64,000 nt of DNA from Flavobacterium salmonis (lineage in GTDB: Bacteria; Bacteroidota; Bacteroidia; Flavobacteriales; Flavobacteriaceae). The translations under genes and the position numbers were made by a program. Numbering within the stretch: the stretch's first letter is position 1; each line of letters starts with the position of its first letter. The DNA lies in NCBI RefSeq assembly GCF_903819435.1, contig NZ_CAIJDP010000074.1:124001-188000 (forward strand). The letters are read 5' to 3'. Under the pieces are notes generated by a model. It was not told where the DNA came from. It did no database searches and was given only the letters and a program-made list of their open reading frames with translations. Positions 1 through 8,693 of this stretch are shown piece after piece.

Positions 1-440
1 CCATTCATCAAAGCCAGATAAGCGCCTGCTGAATGTCCTGAAACAAAAATTTGGGCAGTATCGCCTCCATAAGTTTCAATGTTATTAAAAGCCCAGGCTA
101 TAGCACCTGCAGCATCTTCAATACATTTTGCTGCTTTTACTTTTGGAGATAATCTATAATTAACACCAATAATTGCAAAACCTTTATTTTTTAATGCGTC
201 GGGAATTTCTTTGCTTCCACCGGTTAATCCACCGCCATGAAACCAAACTATGGTAGCGAAGTTTTTAGTATTTTTTGGATAATAAATATCTAAAACACAT
301 CTTTCGTTAATATACGAGTCAGATTTATTGTTGGCTGGATTGTAATATTGAATATTGGTCTTGGTTTCGTATTCCGTTTTTTGAGCAAAAGAGGCAAACC
401 CAATAGTAAACAAACAAAGCAAAAGTGCTATTTTCTTCAT
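1..440 (-). CDS. Exported alpha/beta hydrolase (esterase-like), 3' end outside window
   Basis: The reading frame starts at the ATG at 440 and runs off the left edge, leaving about 146 N-terminal residues. A signal peptide is visible (MKKIALLLCLFTIGFASFA, then QK), so the enzyme is exported. The oxyanion-hole motif HGGG lies near residue 69 and the nucleophile elbow GHSAG near residue 136, both typical of the esterase/lipase (BD-FAE, HSL-like) branch. The Asp and His of the triad would lie beyond the edge. The gene follows the GH3 beta-glucosidase on the same strand with an 11-bp gap, so the two are probably co-transcribed and may act on the same acylated plant or algal polysaccharide. The substrate is inference. 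Confidence 0.85.
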   Translation of the reverse strand, partial: MKKIALLLCLFTIGFASFAQKTEYETKTNIQYYNPANNKSDSYINERCVLDIYYPKNTKNFATIVWFHGGGLTGGSKEIPDALKNKGFAIIGVNYRLSPKVKAAKCIEDAAGAIAWAFNNIETYGGDTAQIFVSGHSAGAYLALMN

Positions 441-451
441 AATATAATTAT

Positions 452-2716
452 TTATTCAATTTTAAAATCACCTTCCAGTCCATTTTCAGCATGAGACGCG
501 ATCCAGACTTTAAAATCGCCTGGTTCTGCTTTGAGTTCCATTTTATCATTATAAAAAGCAAGATCTGAAACAGGAATTGAAAATTGTACAGTTTTAGATT
601 CTTTAGGTTTTAATTCGATTTGTAAAAAATCTTTAAGTTCCCTGATAGGCCTTACAATACTTCCCGTAATATCACGGATATATAATTGAACTGTTTCTAT
701 TCCGGGAGTATTTCCGGTATTGGTAATAACAGCAGAAACGTTTAATTTTTCGATGTTATTGTTTTTTAGGATTGCTTTTCCGATTTTTAAATTATCATAG
801 GAGAAAGTGGTGTAACTCAATCCAAATCCAAAAGGAAACTGTGGCTCATATCCCGCATCCAGATAGTGAGAATTATTGCCTAAAGAACTTTGCCAGGCTT
901 CTACAGGAATGTTCTGAATAGCTACAAAAGTTGTAGGATCTGCAGGTCTTCCTGTATTAGGATGATTGTAATAAATCGGAATCTGACCAACTTCTTTTGG
1001 CCAGGTTACAGGCAACTTTCCTGAAGGATTTGCTAATCCTAACAATATGTCAGAAATTGCAGGACCCGCCATAGTTCCTGGATGCCATGCCATAATTACG
1101 GCATTAACTTTTGGTAAAACAGCTCCTAAGGTTATAGGTCTTCCTGCCAGCAATATTAGTACAATTGGTTTTCCTGTTTTTTGTAATTCAGCTATTAATT
1201 TTTCCTGTAAACCAGGTAAATTAATATTGGCCCGTGAATGTGCTTCGCCCGAAAGAATAGCTTCTTCTCCTGCAAAAAATAAAATAACATCTGATTTTTT
1301 AGCTTCTGCTATTGCTGATGCAAATCCGTTTTCAGATAACGATCGACTATGCGAAAGCCCTGATGCATAAAACACATTATCTTGTCCAAAACTATTTTGA
1401 AAAGCTTTCAGCGGAGTCTGAGAATCTTCTTTGTTGCCATCAAAAATCCAAGTACCTAATTGTTCTCTTGGCGCGTCTGCCAATGGACCAATTATAGCTA
1501 TTTTTTGATTGTTTTTTAAAGGTAAAATTTGATTTTCATTCTTTAATAAAACACAGCTTTTACTGGCTGCAATTCTGGCAGTTTGTAAAGCATCGGCATT
1601 TAGTAAGGAGAATTTTTCGCGGTCTTTAAAATACGGATTTTCAAAAACTCCGGCTCTGAATTTTATTCGAAGAATATTACGAACCATTTCGTCCAATTGC
1701 TTTTCAGAGATTTTTTTTTCAGCAATTAGCGTTTTTAAATGATTTGCATAGGACAAACTGGTCATTTCCATGTCAAGTCCGGCTGATGCAGATTTAAGTG
1801 CCGCCTCTTTTTCATCGGCGGCATAACCATGAGGAATCATTTCAGTAACCGAATTCCAGTCACTCAGAACAAAACCATCATATTTCCATTCTTCGCGTAA
1901 AATTTTCTGGAGTAAAAAACGGTTCCCCGAAGCCGGAATTCCATTAAGGTCATTAAAAGAACTCATAAAAGTTGCAGCTCCTGATTTTGCTGCAGCCTCA
2001 AAAGGTTTTAAATATACATTTCGAAGTAAGGATTCTGAGATGCTTACCGTATTGTAATCCCTTCCTCCCTCAGCGGCACCATACGCTGCAAAATGTTTTG
2101 CACAGGCTAAAATTTGACCGGGAACAGAAGGATTATTGCCCTGAAAACCTTTTATGTAAGCAACTCCCAATCTCGATGCTAATAAAGGATCTTCACCCGG
2201 AGATTCTGCTATCCTTCCCCATCGTGCATCTCTTGCAATATCAACCATTGGGGCGTATGTCCAGTTTATGCATCTTGAATAGGACTCGTTAGCTGCGATT
2301 TTTGATGTTTTTTCAACCAATTCCATATCCCAGGAAGCTGCTAATCCTAATGGAATCGGGAAAATAGTTTTATATCCGTGAATGACATCCCTGCCAAACA
2401 AGAGAGGGATATGTGTTGGACTTTCTTCTACTGCAATTTTTTGTATTTCAAGAACAAGATTAGGCTCTGTCAGATTTAGAATCGCTCCAACCAGTCCCAG
2501 CCGAACTTCATTTTTTAATTCTTCAGATAATCCTTTGCTTCGGCTAGAGGTTCCTTTCAGGCATAATTGACCAATTTTTTGTTCCAAAGTCATATTTTTG
2601 ATGACCTTGTCTATTTTTTTTTCAATATTTAAATCTGATTTTTGGCTGTACGATATTGAACTTACCCAGAGAGAAAATAATAAACAATAAAGTAGTTTTG
2701 CGGTTAATGTTTTCAA
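452..2716 (-). CDS. bglX: Glycoside hydrolase family 3 beta-glucosidase, periplasmic (BglX-like)
   Basis: 754 residues, the usual length for BglX-type GH3 enzymes, which remove terminal beta-linked glucose (or xylose) from oligosaccharides. An N-terminal signal peptide (about residues 1-24, ending SYS-QK) points to the periplasm. The (alpha/beta)8 domain carries the substrate-binding KHFAAYG at about 207 and the nucleophile Asp286 in FVLSDW. It is followed by the alpha/beta sandwich domain and a C-terminal fibronectin-III-like domain (about 650-754). It is downstream of the DUF3276 gene but separated by a terminator, and upstream of the exported hydrolase. The exact substrate is not readable from sequence; the symbol reflects family resemblance. 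Confidence 0.93.
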   Translation of the reverse strand: MKTLTAKLLYCLLFSLWVSSISYSQKSDLNIEKKIDKVIKNMTLEQKIGQLCLKGTSSRSKGLSEELKNEVRLGLVGAILNLTEPNLVLEIQKIAVEESPTHIPLLFGRDVIHGYKTIFPIPLGLAASWDMELVEKTSKIAANESYSRCINWTYAPMVDIARDARWGRIAESPGEDPLLASRLGVAYIKGFQGNNPSVPGQILACAKHFAAYGAAEGGRDYNTVSISESLLRNVYLKPFEAAAKSGAATFMSSFNDLNGIPASGNRFLLQKILREEWKYDGFVLSDWNSVTEMIPHGYAADEKEAALKSASAGLDMEMTSLSYANHLKTLIAEKKISEKQLDEMVRNILRIKFRAGVFENPYFKDREKFSLLNADALQTARIAASKSCVLLKNENQILPLKNNQKIAIIGPLADAPREQLGTWIFDGNKEDSQTPLKAFQNSFGQDNVFYASGLSHSRSLSENGFASAIAEAKKSDVILFFAGEEAILSGEAHSRANINLPGLQEKLIAELQKTGKPIVLILLAGRPITLGAVLPKVNAVIMAWHPGTMAGPAISDILLGLANPSGKLPVTWPKEVGQIPIYYNHPNTGRPADPTTFVAIQNIPVEAWQSSLGNNSHYLDAGYEPQFPFGFGLSYTTFSYDNLKIGKAILKNNNIEKLNVSAVITNTGNTPGIETVQLYIRDITGSIVRPIRELKDFLQIELKPKESKTVQFSIPVSDLAFYNDKMELKAEPGDFKVWIASHAENGLEGDFKIE

Positions 2717-2742
2717 GATGAGATGTTTTTGATTTAAATATA

Positions 2743-2776
2743 TAAAAAAAGTCCAAAATGCAGAACAAATTGGACT
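2743..2776 (-). terminator. Rho-independent terminator after the DUF3276 gene
   Basis: Read on the minus strand, AGTCCAA pairs with TTGGACT (2770-2776 and 2750-2756), followed by a run of T. It separates the DUF3276 gene from the GH3 gene. Confidence 0.55.
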
Positions 2777-2803
2777 CGTACTTTTTAAAAAAGTTATATT
2801 GGA

Positions 2804-3187
2804 TTAAATATCGTCAAAATCAATATCTGTAAAACTCGATCTTTGCCCTTCAGGTTTATCAGAGCTGTATTCTTTTTTGAAATCTTTTTGGTGTCTTTCA
2901 GATATTACTTCTTCGCCTTTGTGGTTCAAAACATATGAAGTCATTTCTTCCAGTATTTCGGCAAAAGCACTAAAATCTTCTTTATATAAGTAAATTTTGT
3001 GTTTTTTAAAATGAAAAGAACCGTCTTCTTCAGTAAATTTTTTGCTTTCGGTAATTGTAATATAATAATCGTCAGCTTTTGTTGCTCTCACATCAAAGAA
3101 ATAAGTTCTTCTTCCGGCGCGTAATACTTTAGAAAAAATCTCTTCTTTTTCTAACATGTCATTTTCTCTCATAATACGTTCTATCAT
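2804..3187 (-). CDS. PUR-alpha-like / DUF3276 family nucleic-acid-binding protein
   Basis: Small acidic-tailed protein of about 127 residues of the Bacteroidota DUF3276 family, related to PUR-alpha-type single-stranded DNA/RNA-binding proteins. The conserved core (FSKVLRAGRRTYFFDVR, then a YYITITESKK strand and KHKIYLYKEDF) fills residues 15-75. The C-terminus is disordered and ends in DIDFDDI. The start is ambiguous: ATGs lie at 3187, 3172 and 3157, and with no Shine-Dalgarno sequence none is clearly favoured; the family core begins after the third. It follows the ABC exporter on the same strand with a 54-bp gap. Biological role unknown. Confidence 0.85.
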   Translation of the reverse strand: MIERIMRENDMLEKEEIFSKVLRAGRRTYFFDVRATKADDYYITITESKKFTEEDGSFHFKKHKIYLYKEDFSAFAEILEEMTSYVLNHKGEEVISERHQKDFKKEYSSDKPEGQRSSFTDIDFDDI

Positions 3188-3241
3188 TTTTTGGAATTAA
3201 TAGTAATCAAAAATCATAAAAAATTATCTATTACGCAACAA

Positions 3242-5020
3242 TTAAAGTAATTCTTTTTCCGAAAGTTGTTTTAAATATAACGATGCATAATAGCCCTCTT
3301 GATTTATTAATTGATTATGAGAACCTTGTTGTATGATTTTGCCATCTTCCAGAATGATTATTTTGTCAGCATTTTTGGCTGAAGAGACACGATGGCTAAC
3401 TATAATGGTGGTTTTGTCTTTACAAATTTCAAATAAATTGTTCAAAATTGTTTCTTCGGTTTCAGTATCAACTGCAGAAAGGCAGTCGTCAAAGAGCAAA
3501 ATAGCAGGGTCTTTAATAATGGCACGTGCAATAGAAACACGCTGCTTTTGTCCGCCGGAAAGCGTAATACCTCTTTCTCCTAAAATGGTTTCGTATTGTT
3601 TATTGAAAGCTATGATATTATCGTGAACCACAGCATTTTTTGCAGCTTCAATTACTTCTTCATCAGTTGCATTTTGATTGCCAAATTTGATATTGTTTTT
3701 AATGGTGTCCGAAAATAAAAAGGCATCCTGAGGTACAATCCCGATGTTGTTTCGTAAATCATTTAAATTTAAAGTCCTGATTTCATTACCATCAATCGTA
3801 ATTTTTCCTTCGGTAACATCGTACAAACGTGAAATTAAGGATAAGATAGTGGATTTTCCTGAGCCCGTCTTCCCCAAAATAGCCAGTGTTTCACCTTTTT
3901 TAACAGTGAACGTTACATTTTCTAAAGCCTCAATATTAGTGTCCTGATAAGTAAAACTTACATTTTCAAAAGTAATTGAACCCTGAATATCTGACGAATT
4001 AGGATTGTTGTTTTTGATTTCAGGCTCAATTTTCAAAAACTCATTTAGACGTTTTTGAGAAGCCTCTGCCTCCTGAACCATTGATGAAACCCATCCTAAA
4101 GAAGCAACAGGCCAGGTCAGCATATTGACATATAAAATAAATTCGGCAATAGTTCCAATATTCGGAATTGTTCCGTTGATGTACATAATACCTCCAAAAT
4201 AAATTACCACCAGATTACTGATTCCGATAAGAGCAATCATTAATGGACCAAACAAAGATTGAACTCTCGCAAGGCTTAAACTTTTGCTTTTGCTTTCGTC
4301 AGACAGAGCAATCATATTGTTCTGGTGCTGATTTTCTAATGAATATGCCTTAATAACCCGGATGCCTGAAAATATTTCCTGAGTAAAACTCGAAACTTTC
4401 GATAAATACTGCTGAAAAGTAGTACTGCGTTTATTGATTTCAGAACTCAGCTTAAAAATACAATACGACAGAAGAGGCAGGGGGAGAAGTGTATATAAAG
4501 TCAATAACGGAGAAACATTATACATATATAGTATAACAATAGCAAAACGTATAAATGTGTTGATCGTATACATAACTGCAGGTCCAACATACATACGAAC
4601 TTTTGAAACGTCTTCGCTGATACGGTTCATTAAATCTCCTGTTCGGTTTTGTTTGTAGAAATTTTGAGAGAGGTTCTGATATTGACTGAAAACCTCATTT
4701 TTTAGATCAAATTCAATATGACGCGACATTACAATTAAGGTCTGGCGCATTAAAAAAGTTAAAAATCCTGCAACAATTGCACTTCCTATGATTAACAGAA
4801 CGTTATGTATTAAATCCTGTTTATAATATCCGATAATAATCGAAGATTGCCGATCACTTTCAGATAATTTTAAGAATTTTTCAATAGTATCAAAAGACTT
4901 ACTCACCAGTTTTGGAGTAAATAAGAAAAATATTTGTGCGATTATAGTGATTAAAATTCCAAAAGAAAAACTGTATTTGTACTTAATGAAATATTTGTTT
5001 AAATAGCTTAATTCTTTCAT
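3242..5020 (-). CDS. ABC exporter half-transporter, fused permease and ATPase (MsbA/MdlA-like)
   Basis: 592 residues. A six-helix type I exporter membrane domain (about 15-310) is fused to an ATPase domain (about 335-585). The ATPase shows Walker A GKTGSGKS, signature LSGGQKQR, Walker B ILLFDDCLSAVD and the H-loop SHR. The residue after the Walker B aspartate is Asp rather than the usual catalytic Glu (LFDD, not LLDE), as in MdlA-type halves that work as heterodimers. Substrate unknown; lipids, drugs or peptides are possible. It heads a minus-strand group and is divergent from the leucine dehydrogenase gene across 203 bp. Confidence 0.92.
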   Translation of the reverse strand: MKELSYLNKYFIKYKYSFSFGILITIIAQIFFLFTPKLVSKSFDTIEKFLKLSESDRQSSIIIGYYKQDLIHNVLLIIGSAIVAGFLTFLMRQTLIVMSRHIEFDLKNEVFSQYQNLSQNFYKQNRTGDLMNRISEDVSKVRMYVGPAVMYTINTFIRFAIVILYMYNVSPLLTLYTLLPLPLLSYCIFKLSSEINKRSTTFQQYLSKVSSFTQEIFSGIRVIKAYSLENQHQNNMIALSDESKSKSLSLARVQSLFGPLMIALIGISNLVVIYFGGIMYINGTIPNIGTIAEFILYVNMLTWPVASLGWVSSMVQEAEASQKRLNEFLKIEPEIKNNNPNSSDIQGSITFENVSFTYQDTNIEALENVTFTVKKGETLAILGKTGSGKSTILSLISRLYDVTEGKITIDGNEIRTLNLNDLRNNIGIVPQDAFLFSDTIKNNIKFGNQNATDEEVIEAAKNAVVHDNIIAFNKQYETILGERGITLSGGQKQRVSIARAIIKDPAILLFDDCLSAVDTETEETILNNLFEICKDKTTIIVSHRVSSAKNADKIIILEDGKIIQQGSHNQLINQEGYYASLYLKQLSEKELL

Positions 5021-5176
5021 TTTTTTAAGAAATGTGATGTTGTATTGATTTAAATTTTTGAATTATTATGAATTAAAAGTATAATAAATTGCAATTTAAT
5101 CAAAACAATAATATTGTAAAATTATTAATTTAAAGTTTAAAAATTAGCACATGTGTATTTTTTATGTATGTTTGAG

Positions 5177-5204
5177 TTGTCTTTTTGACGAATTCATAAT
5201 TTTA
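5177..5204 (+). promoter_or_regulatory. Candidate flavobacterial promoter for the amino-acid dehydrogenase
   Basis: TTG at 5177-5179, a 17-nt spacer, then TAATTTTA at 5197-5204. This is one base off the Bacteroidota -33 TTG / -7 TAnnTTTG consensus and lies 19 bp before the ATG. Confidence 0.4.
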
Positions 5205-5223
5205 ACTAAATAATACTAGCGCT

Positions 5224-6330
5224 ATGGATGCAACTTTCGCAACTGGAAAGGAACTTCAAAAAATGGATCCCGTTTTTGGTCAGTTATCTTTTAACGATCA
5301 CGAACAAATTGTATTTTGCAATGACAAAGATACAGGTTTAAAAGCAATTATTGGTATTCATAATTCGGTTATGGGACCAGCTTTGGGAGGTACCAGAATG
5401 TGGAATTACAACACTGAATGGGAAGCTCTAAACGATGTTTTGCGTCTTTCAAGAGGGATGACTTATAAATCTGCGATTACCGGACTTAATATTGGAGGAG
5501 GTAAAGCGGTTATTATTGGTGATGCTAAAACGCAGAAAACGCCTGAACTAATGCGTAAGTTTGGTGAGTTTGTTCATTCTCTAAGCGGAAGATATATTAC
5601 AGCTGAAGATGTTGGAATGGAAACAAAAGACATGGACACTGTTAGAGATGTAACACCTTATGTTACGGGTATTTCTGAAGAAAGAGGCGGATCAGGAAAT
5701 CCTTCACCTGTTACAGCTTACGGAGTTTATTTAGGGATGAAAGCAGCTGCTAAAAGTCAGTTTGGTTCTGATGTTTTAGCCGGTAAAAAAGTTTTGGTTC
5801 AGGGAATCGGACACGTAGGTGAAACTTTAGTTGAATATTTAACAAAAGAAGGAGCGCAGGTAACAGTTACTGATATAAATGAAGAAAAATTATATCAGGT
5901 TGCTCAAAAATATAACGCATCTATTTATACAGGCGAAGATTTATATACTGCTGATGTTGATATCTATGCACCATGCGCAATGGGAGCAACAATCAATGAT
6001 GCTACGATAGAAAAAATTAAAGCAAAAGTAATTGCCGGTGCAGCAAACAATCAGTTGGCAGATGAAAATGTTCACGGTGCTAGATTGCAGGAAAGAGGGA
6101 TTTTATATGCTCCGGATTTCTTAATCAATGCTGGCGGAATCATCAATGTTTATGCCGAATTGGCGCATTATGGAAAAGCAGAAATCATGAGCAAAACCGA
6201 AAATATCTATAATACAACTTTAGAAATTATCGACTTTGCAGCCAAAAACGGTTTAACAACCCATAAAGCAGCGCTCACAATTGCTCAAAACCGTATCGAT
6301 CAAAGAAAAATCGAAAACAGTAAAAAATAA
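5224..6330 (+). CDS. ldh: Glu/Leu/Phe/Val dehydrogenase family, leucine dehydrogenase type
   Basis: 368 residues, matching leucine/valine dehydrogenases (about 360-370) rather than glutamate dehydrogenases (about 450). It catalyses reversible NAD-dependent oxidative deamination of branched-chain amino acids to 2-oxoacids. The substrate domain has GGTRMW (55-60) and lysines 82 and 94 in the KSAITGLNIGGGKAV segment, which bind the carboxylate and activate water. The Rossmann domain has GIGHVGE near 190. It is a single gene with its own promoter and terminator. Substrate preference among Leu, Val and Phe is inferred from length and motif only; the symbol is tentative. Confidence 0.88.
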   Translation: MDATFATGKELQKMDPVFGQLSFNDHEQIVFCNDKDTGLKAIIGIHNSVMGPALGGTRMWNYNTEWEALNDVLRLSRGMTYKSAITGLNIGGGKAVIIGDAKTQKTPELMRKFGEFVHSLSGRYITAEDVGMETKDMDTVRDVTPYVTGISEERGGSGNPSPVTAYGVYLGMKAAAKSQFGSDVLAGKKVLVQGIGHVGETLVEYLTKEGAQVTVTDINEEKLYQVAQKYNASIYTGEDLYTADVDIYAPCAMGATINDATIEKIKAKVIAGAANNQLADENVHGARLQERGILYAPDFLINAGGIINVYAELAHYGKAEIMSKTENIYNTTLEIIDFAAKNGLTTHKAALTIAQNRIDQRKIENSKK

Positions 6331-6356
6331 TTTTAAACAATAGTTTGATTCTCTGT

Positions 6357-6414
6357 CTCAGTTTTTAGTTTCAGTTTGCTATAGCAGCTGTTACTGGAAA
6401 CTGGGATTTTTTTT
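6357..6414 (+). terminator. Terminator after the amino-acid dehydrogenase gene
   Basis: A 13-bp stem with three G-U pairs (6357-6369 with 6393-6405) is followed by eight T from 6407. The loop contains a small nested CAG/CTG hairpin. Confidence 0.6.
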
Positions 6415-6485
6415 AGGCTGAAACTTAATTGGTTTCTCAGGGCTTTTTTTATCGAATTAAATTTTAATTTAAACTCTTTAATTCT

Positions 6486-6493
6486 TATTTTTG
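6486..6493 (+). promoter_or_regulatory. -7 promoter element before nusB
   Basis: TATTTTTG matches the flavobacterial -7 consensus TAnnTTTG, 28 bp before the chosen nusB start. No convincing -33 TTG is seen. Confidence 0.4.
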
Positions 6494-6521
6494 CAGACTA
6501 ATTTTTAAATGTTCTTACAAG

Positions 6522-7466
6522 GTGGTAAATAGAAGACACTTACGCGTTAAAGTCATGCAATCCATTTATGCAATGCATCAAAGTGGTTCTGATAATCTGG
6601 AAAAAGAAGAAAAATTTCTTTTTTACAGTATTGATAATATTCAGGATTTATATCTTATAATGCTTTCTTCATTGATTGAAATTTGCAAAAAAGAATCTGT
6701 TTTTTTACATCTTTCAAGTAAAAAACATCTTGCAACAGCTGCAGAACGCAATCCGAATGAAAAATTTATCAAAAACAAAATTTTTCAGCTTCTTGCCGAA
6801 AGTAATTCCCTTAGTATCGCTTTAGAAAATCGTAAAATCAACAACTGGTCATTAAATGATGATTATATTTTGTTGCTTTTAAATGATATAAAAGCAAGCG
6901 ATTTGTATGCAAAATATATGAGCAATTCAACCAATACATTTGAAGAAGACAGGCAGTTTATAATTGATTTGTTTGCTGAAGTGATTGTTCCGAATGAAAA
7001 ATTATATGAGTATTTAGAAGACGATAAATTAACTTGGGTTGATGATATTCCGGTTGTAAATACACATATTATCAAGCAATTGAAAGCAATTAAAACAGAA
7101 GATCCGGACGATTTTAGAGTGCCAAAATTGTATAAAGATGTTGAAGATAAAGATTTTGCCAAAGATTTGTTCAGAAGAACGGTTTTAAACGAAGCTGTTT
7201 TAGCAAAAGAATACGATGACAAAACGCCAAATTGGGACAGTGAAAGAATTGCAGAAATTGATACAATCATTTTGAAAATGGCAATTTGCGAATTTTTAAA
7301 ATTCCCTTCGATTCCGGTAAAAGTAACGCTGAATGAATATTTAGAAATTGCTAAAGAGTATTCTACGCCAAAAAGCAGTATTTTTATCAACGGAATTTTA
7401 GATAACCTTGTAAAAGAACTTACAGCCAATAAAAAAATGGTTAAAGTAGGAAGAGGGTTAATGTAA
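6522..7466 (+). CDS. nusB: Transcription antitermination factor NusB, extended Bacteroidota form
   Basis: NusB binds boxA RNA with S10 (NusE) in rRNA antitermination. This protein has 314 residues, about twice the E. coli length. The N-terminal MVNRRHLRVKVMQSIYA is the family opening. A roughly 150-residue insertion or extension follows, and the recognisable NusB fold is at about 210-305 (VLNEAVLAKEYDD, IDTIILKMAICEFL, KSSIFINGILDNLV). The start is a GTG at 6522: no in-frame ATG lies upstream and the NRRHLRVKV opening fits the family. yajC follows 41 bp downstream, so the two may form one transcript. Confidence 0.9.
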   Translation: MVNRRHLRVKVMQSIYAMHQSGSDNLEKEEKFLFYSIDNIQDLYLIMLSSLIEICKKESVFLHLSSKKHLATAAERNPNEKFIKNKIFQLLAESNSLSIALENRKINNWSLNDDYILLLLNDIKASDLYAKYMSNSTNTFEEDRQFIIDLFAEVIVPNEKLYEYLEDDKLTWVDDIPVVNTHIIKQLKAIKTEDPDDFRVPKLYKDVEDKDFAKDLFRRTVLNEAVLAKEYDDKTPNWDSERIAEIDTIILKMAICEFLKFPSIPVKVTLNEYLEIAKEYSTPKSSIFINGILDNLVKELTANKKMVKVGRGLM

Positions 7467-7507
7467 AATCAAACAAAAATTTAATAACAAAAATAAAAAT
7501 TTAAACC

Positions 7508-7786
7508 ATGCCAGAAGAATTAATTAAAATTGCTCCTTACTTACTAATTTTTGTAGTACTATATTTCTTTATGATCAGACCACAACAAAAAAGAGCAAAA
7601 AACGAAAAAGAATTTGAAAGCAGCCTAAAAGTTGGTGATAGAATAATTACTAAAAGTGGTATTCACGGTAAAGTGGCTGAGCTTGCTGAAACGACAGTTA
7701 TAATTGAAACTATGTCTGGAAAATTAAAATTAGAACGCTCGGCTATTTCTATGGAAATGAGTGCAGCTTTGAATAAAAAAGCTTAA
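7508..7786 (+). CDS. yajC: Preprotein translocase subunit YajC
   Basis: 92 residues. YajC is the small accessory membrane subunit that associates with SecDF and SecYEG. One transmembrane helix (about 8-24: IAPYLLIFVVLYFFMIRP) is followed by the family-typical RPQQKRAKNEKEF and a small beta-rich cytoplasmic domain with VGDRIITKSGIHGKV. It follows nusB on the same strand. In this window secDF lies far away at the right end, so yajC is not in an operon with it as in proteobacteria. Confidence 0.93.
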   Translation: MPEELIKIAPYLLIFVVLYFFMIRPQQKRAKNEKEFESSLKVGDRIITKSGIHGKVAELAETTVIIETMSGKLKLERSAISMEMSAALNKKA

Positions 7787-7810
7787 GTTTTTAAAATTCC
7801 AATAAAATAT

Positions 7811-7847
7811 AAATCCCAAATTCCAAAAATGGAGTTTGGGATTTTTT
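7811..7847 (+). terminator. Terminator after yajC
   Basis: A stem of 14 bp with one mismatch (7811-7824 with 7831-7844), a 6-nt loop, then a T run to 7847. Confidence 0.75.
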
Positions 7848-7868
7848 TGTTCTAATTTTTAATCAATC

Positions 7869-8058
7869 ATGTCATTTCGACGCAAGGAAAAATCACACAA
7901 GAAACTCAGTAAGGTATGTCGCCAATCTTTGTCGAATTACTAGTGTGATTTCTCCTCTGTCGAAATTGACAAAAAAAGAAAAAACCTTTCTCAAGTTTTA
8001 AACTTTAACAAAGGTCTCGTATACTTTGAAAGCTCTTTGGCTTCGCTCAGAATGACAT
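7869..8058 (+). repeat. MITE-like intergenic palindromic element, about 190 bp
   Basis: The gap between yajC and the YdeI-like gene holds an element bounded by inverted ATGTCATT (7869-7876) and AATGACAT (8051-8058). Inside, a long imperfect inverted repeat pairs 7871-7898 with 7943-7970, with GTCA-TTTCGAC and AAATCACAC conserved in both arms. The right end reads TTGGCTTCGCTCAGAATGAC. No transposase gene is present. The remaining gap to 8105 contains A+T-rich TTTGGAATT direct repeats. Elements of this look are common between genes in flavobacterial genomes, to my general knowledge; I could not count copies. Confidence 0.6.
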
Positions 8059-8105
8059 TATAATTTTTTGGAATTTGGAATTCTAAATTTGGAATTTAAT
8101 TTTAG

Positions 8106-8693
8106 TTACCTGTATTTATCATTCAGACCAATATTCTCTAATATCATCGGAATCACTTTCTCAATTCTCGAAAGTTTGGTTTTTTCTTGTTTTGCGGTTT
8201 CAATATATTCCAAAAATTCATATTGCTTGTACGGACTGAATTTCTGAAAAGCTTCTGCTAATGTTGGATTTTGAACCATTTCTTTTTCCAGAAGCTCAGA
8301 AACTATAGTTTCTTTTTTTGAAGGTTTAATGATTTTTCCTTGCTTTTCATTTTCAATAGCTTCCAGAATATATTCTAAAATTTCTTTTTCGTTTATTTCT
8401 TCTTTTGAAGTAAAACGCCATTGACGAAGGGACTTTGTTACATCTTCCTGAGCATTAATCAATTTCTTTTTATTGTCTTTTAGGAAAACACCATTAAAAA
8501 ACCAAATCGCAAAATAATCTTTAAAACCTCCCAGGCCAATCACATTTTTTTTCTCATAAACATAAACCGGACCGCCCCACTTTTTGGTTTCGGTCAGTTC
8601 TGTTTTATCAAGAATAGATTTGAGAAGAAGTAATTGTTCTTCCCATTTATCTTTATATTTCCAAATGCCTTTATTTTCGGAAGCTTGTTTCAA
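8106..8693 (-). CDS. YdeI/OmpD-associated family protein (DUF1801-like)
   Basis: 195 residues. The N-terminal half (WEEQLLLLKSILDKTELTETKKWGGPVY, then GLGGFKDYFAIWFFNGVFLKD) fits the YdeI/DUF1801 fold, and the C-terminal half (AFQKFSPYKQYEFLEYIETAKQ) is the YdeI tail. E. coli YdeI has been linked to peptide or stress resistance, but no biochemical activity is established. The start is a TTG immediately after the peptidase T stop codon (TAA then TTG), with no in-frame ATG near the N-terminus, so translation is probably coupled to pepT. Confidence 0.8.
   Translation of the reverse strand: MKQASENKGIWKYKDKWEEQLLLLKSILDKTELTETKKWGGPVYVYEKKNVIGLGGFKDYFAIWFFNGVFLKDNKKKLINAQEDVTKSLRQWRFTSKEEINEKEILEYILEAIENEKQGKIIKPSKKETIVSELLEKEMVQNPTLAEAFQKFSPYKQYEFLEYIETAKQEKTKLSRIEKVIPMILENIGLNDKYR

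Noticed and set aside
1047..1370. Plus-strand open frame inside the GH3 gene
   Set aside because: It lies fully opposite a well-supported enzyme gene and shows no domain or composition of its own. Many similar overlapping frames in the window were left out for the same reason.
6863..7429. 188-codon minus-strand open frame inside nusB
   Set aside because: Long by chance in an A+T-rich gene; the nusB frame has clear family motifs and the antisense frame has none.
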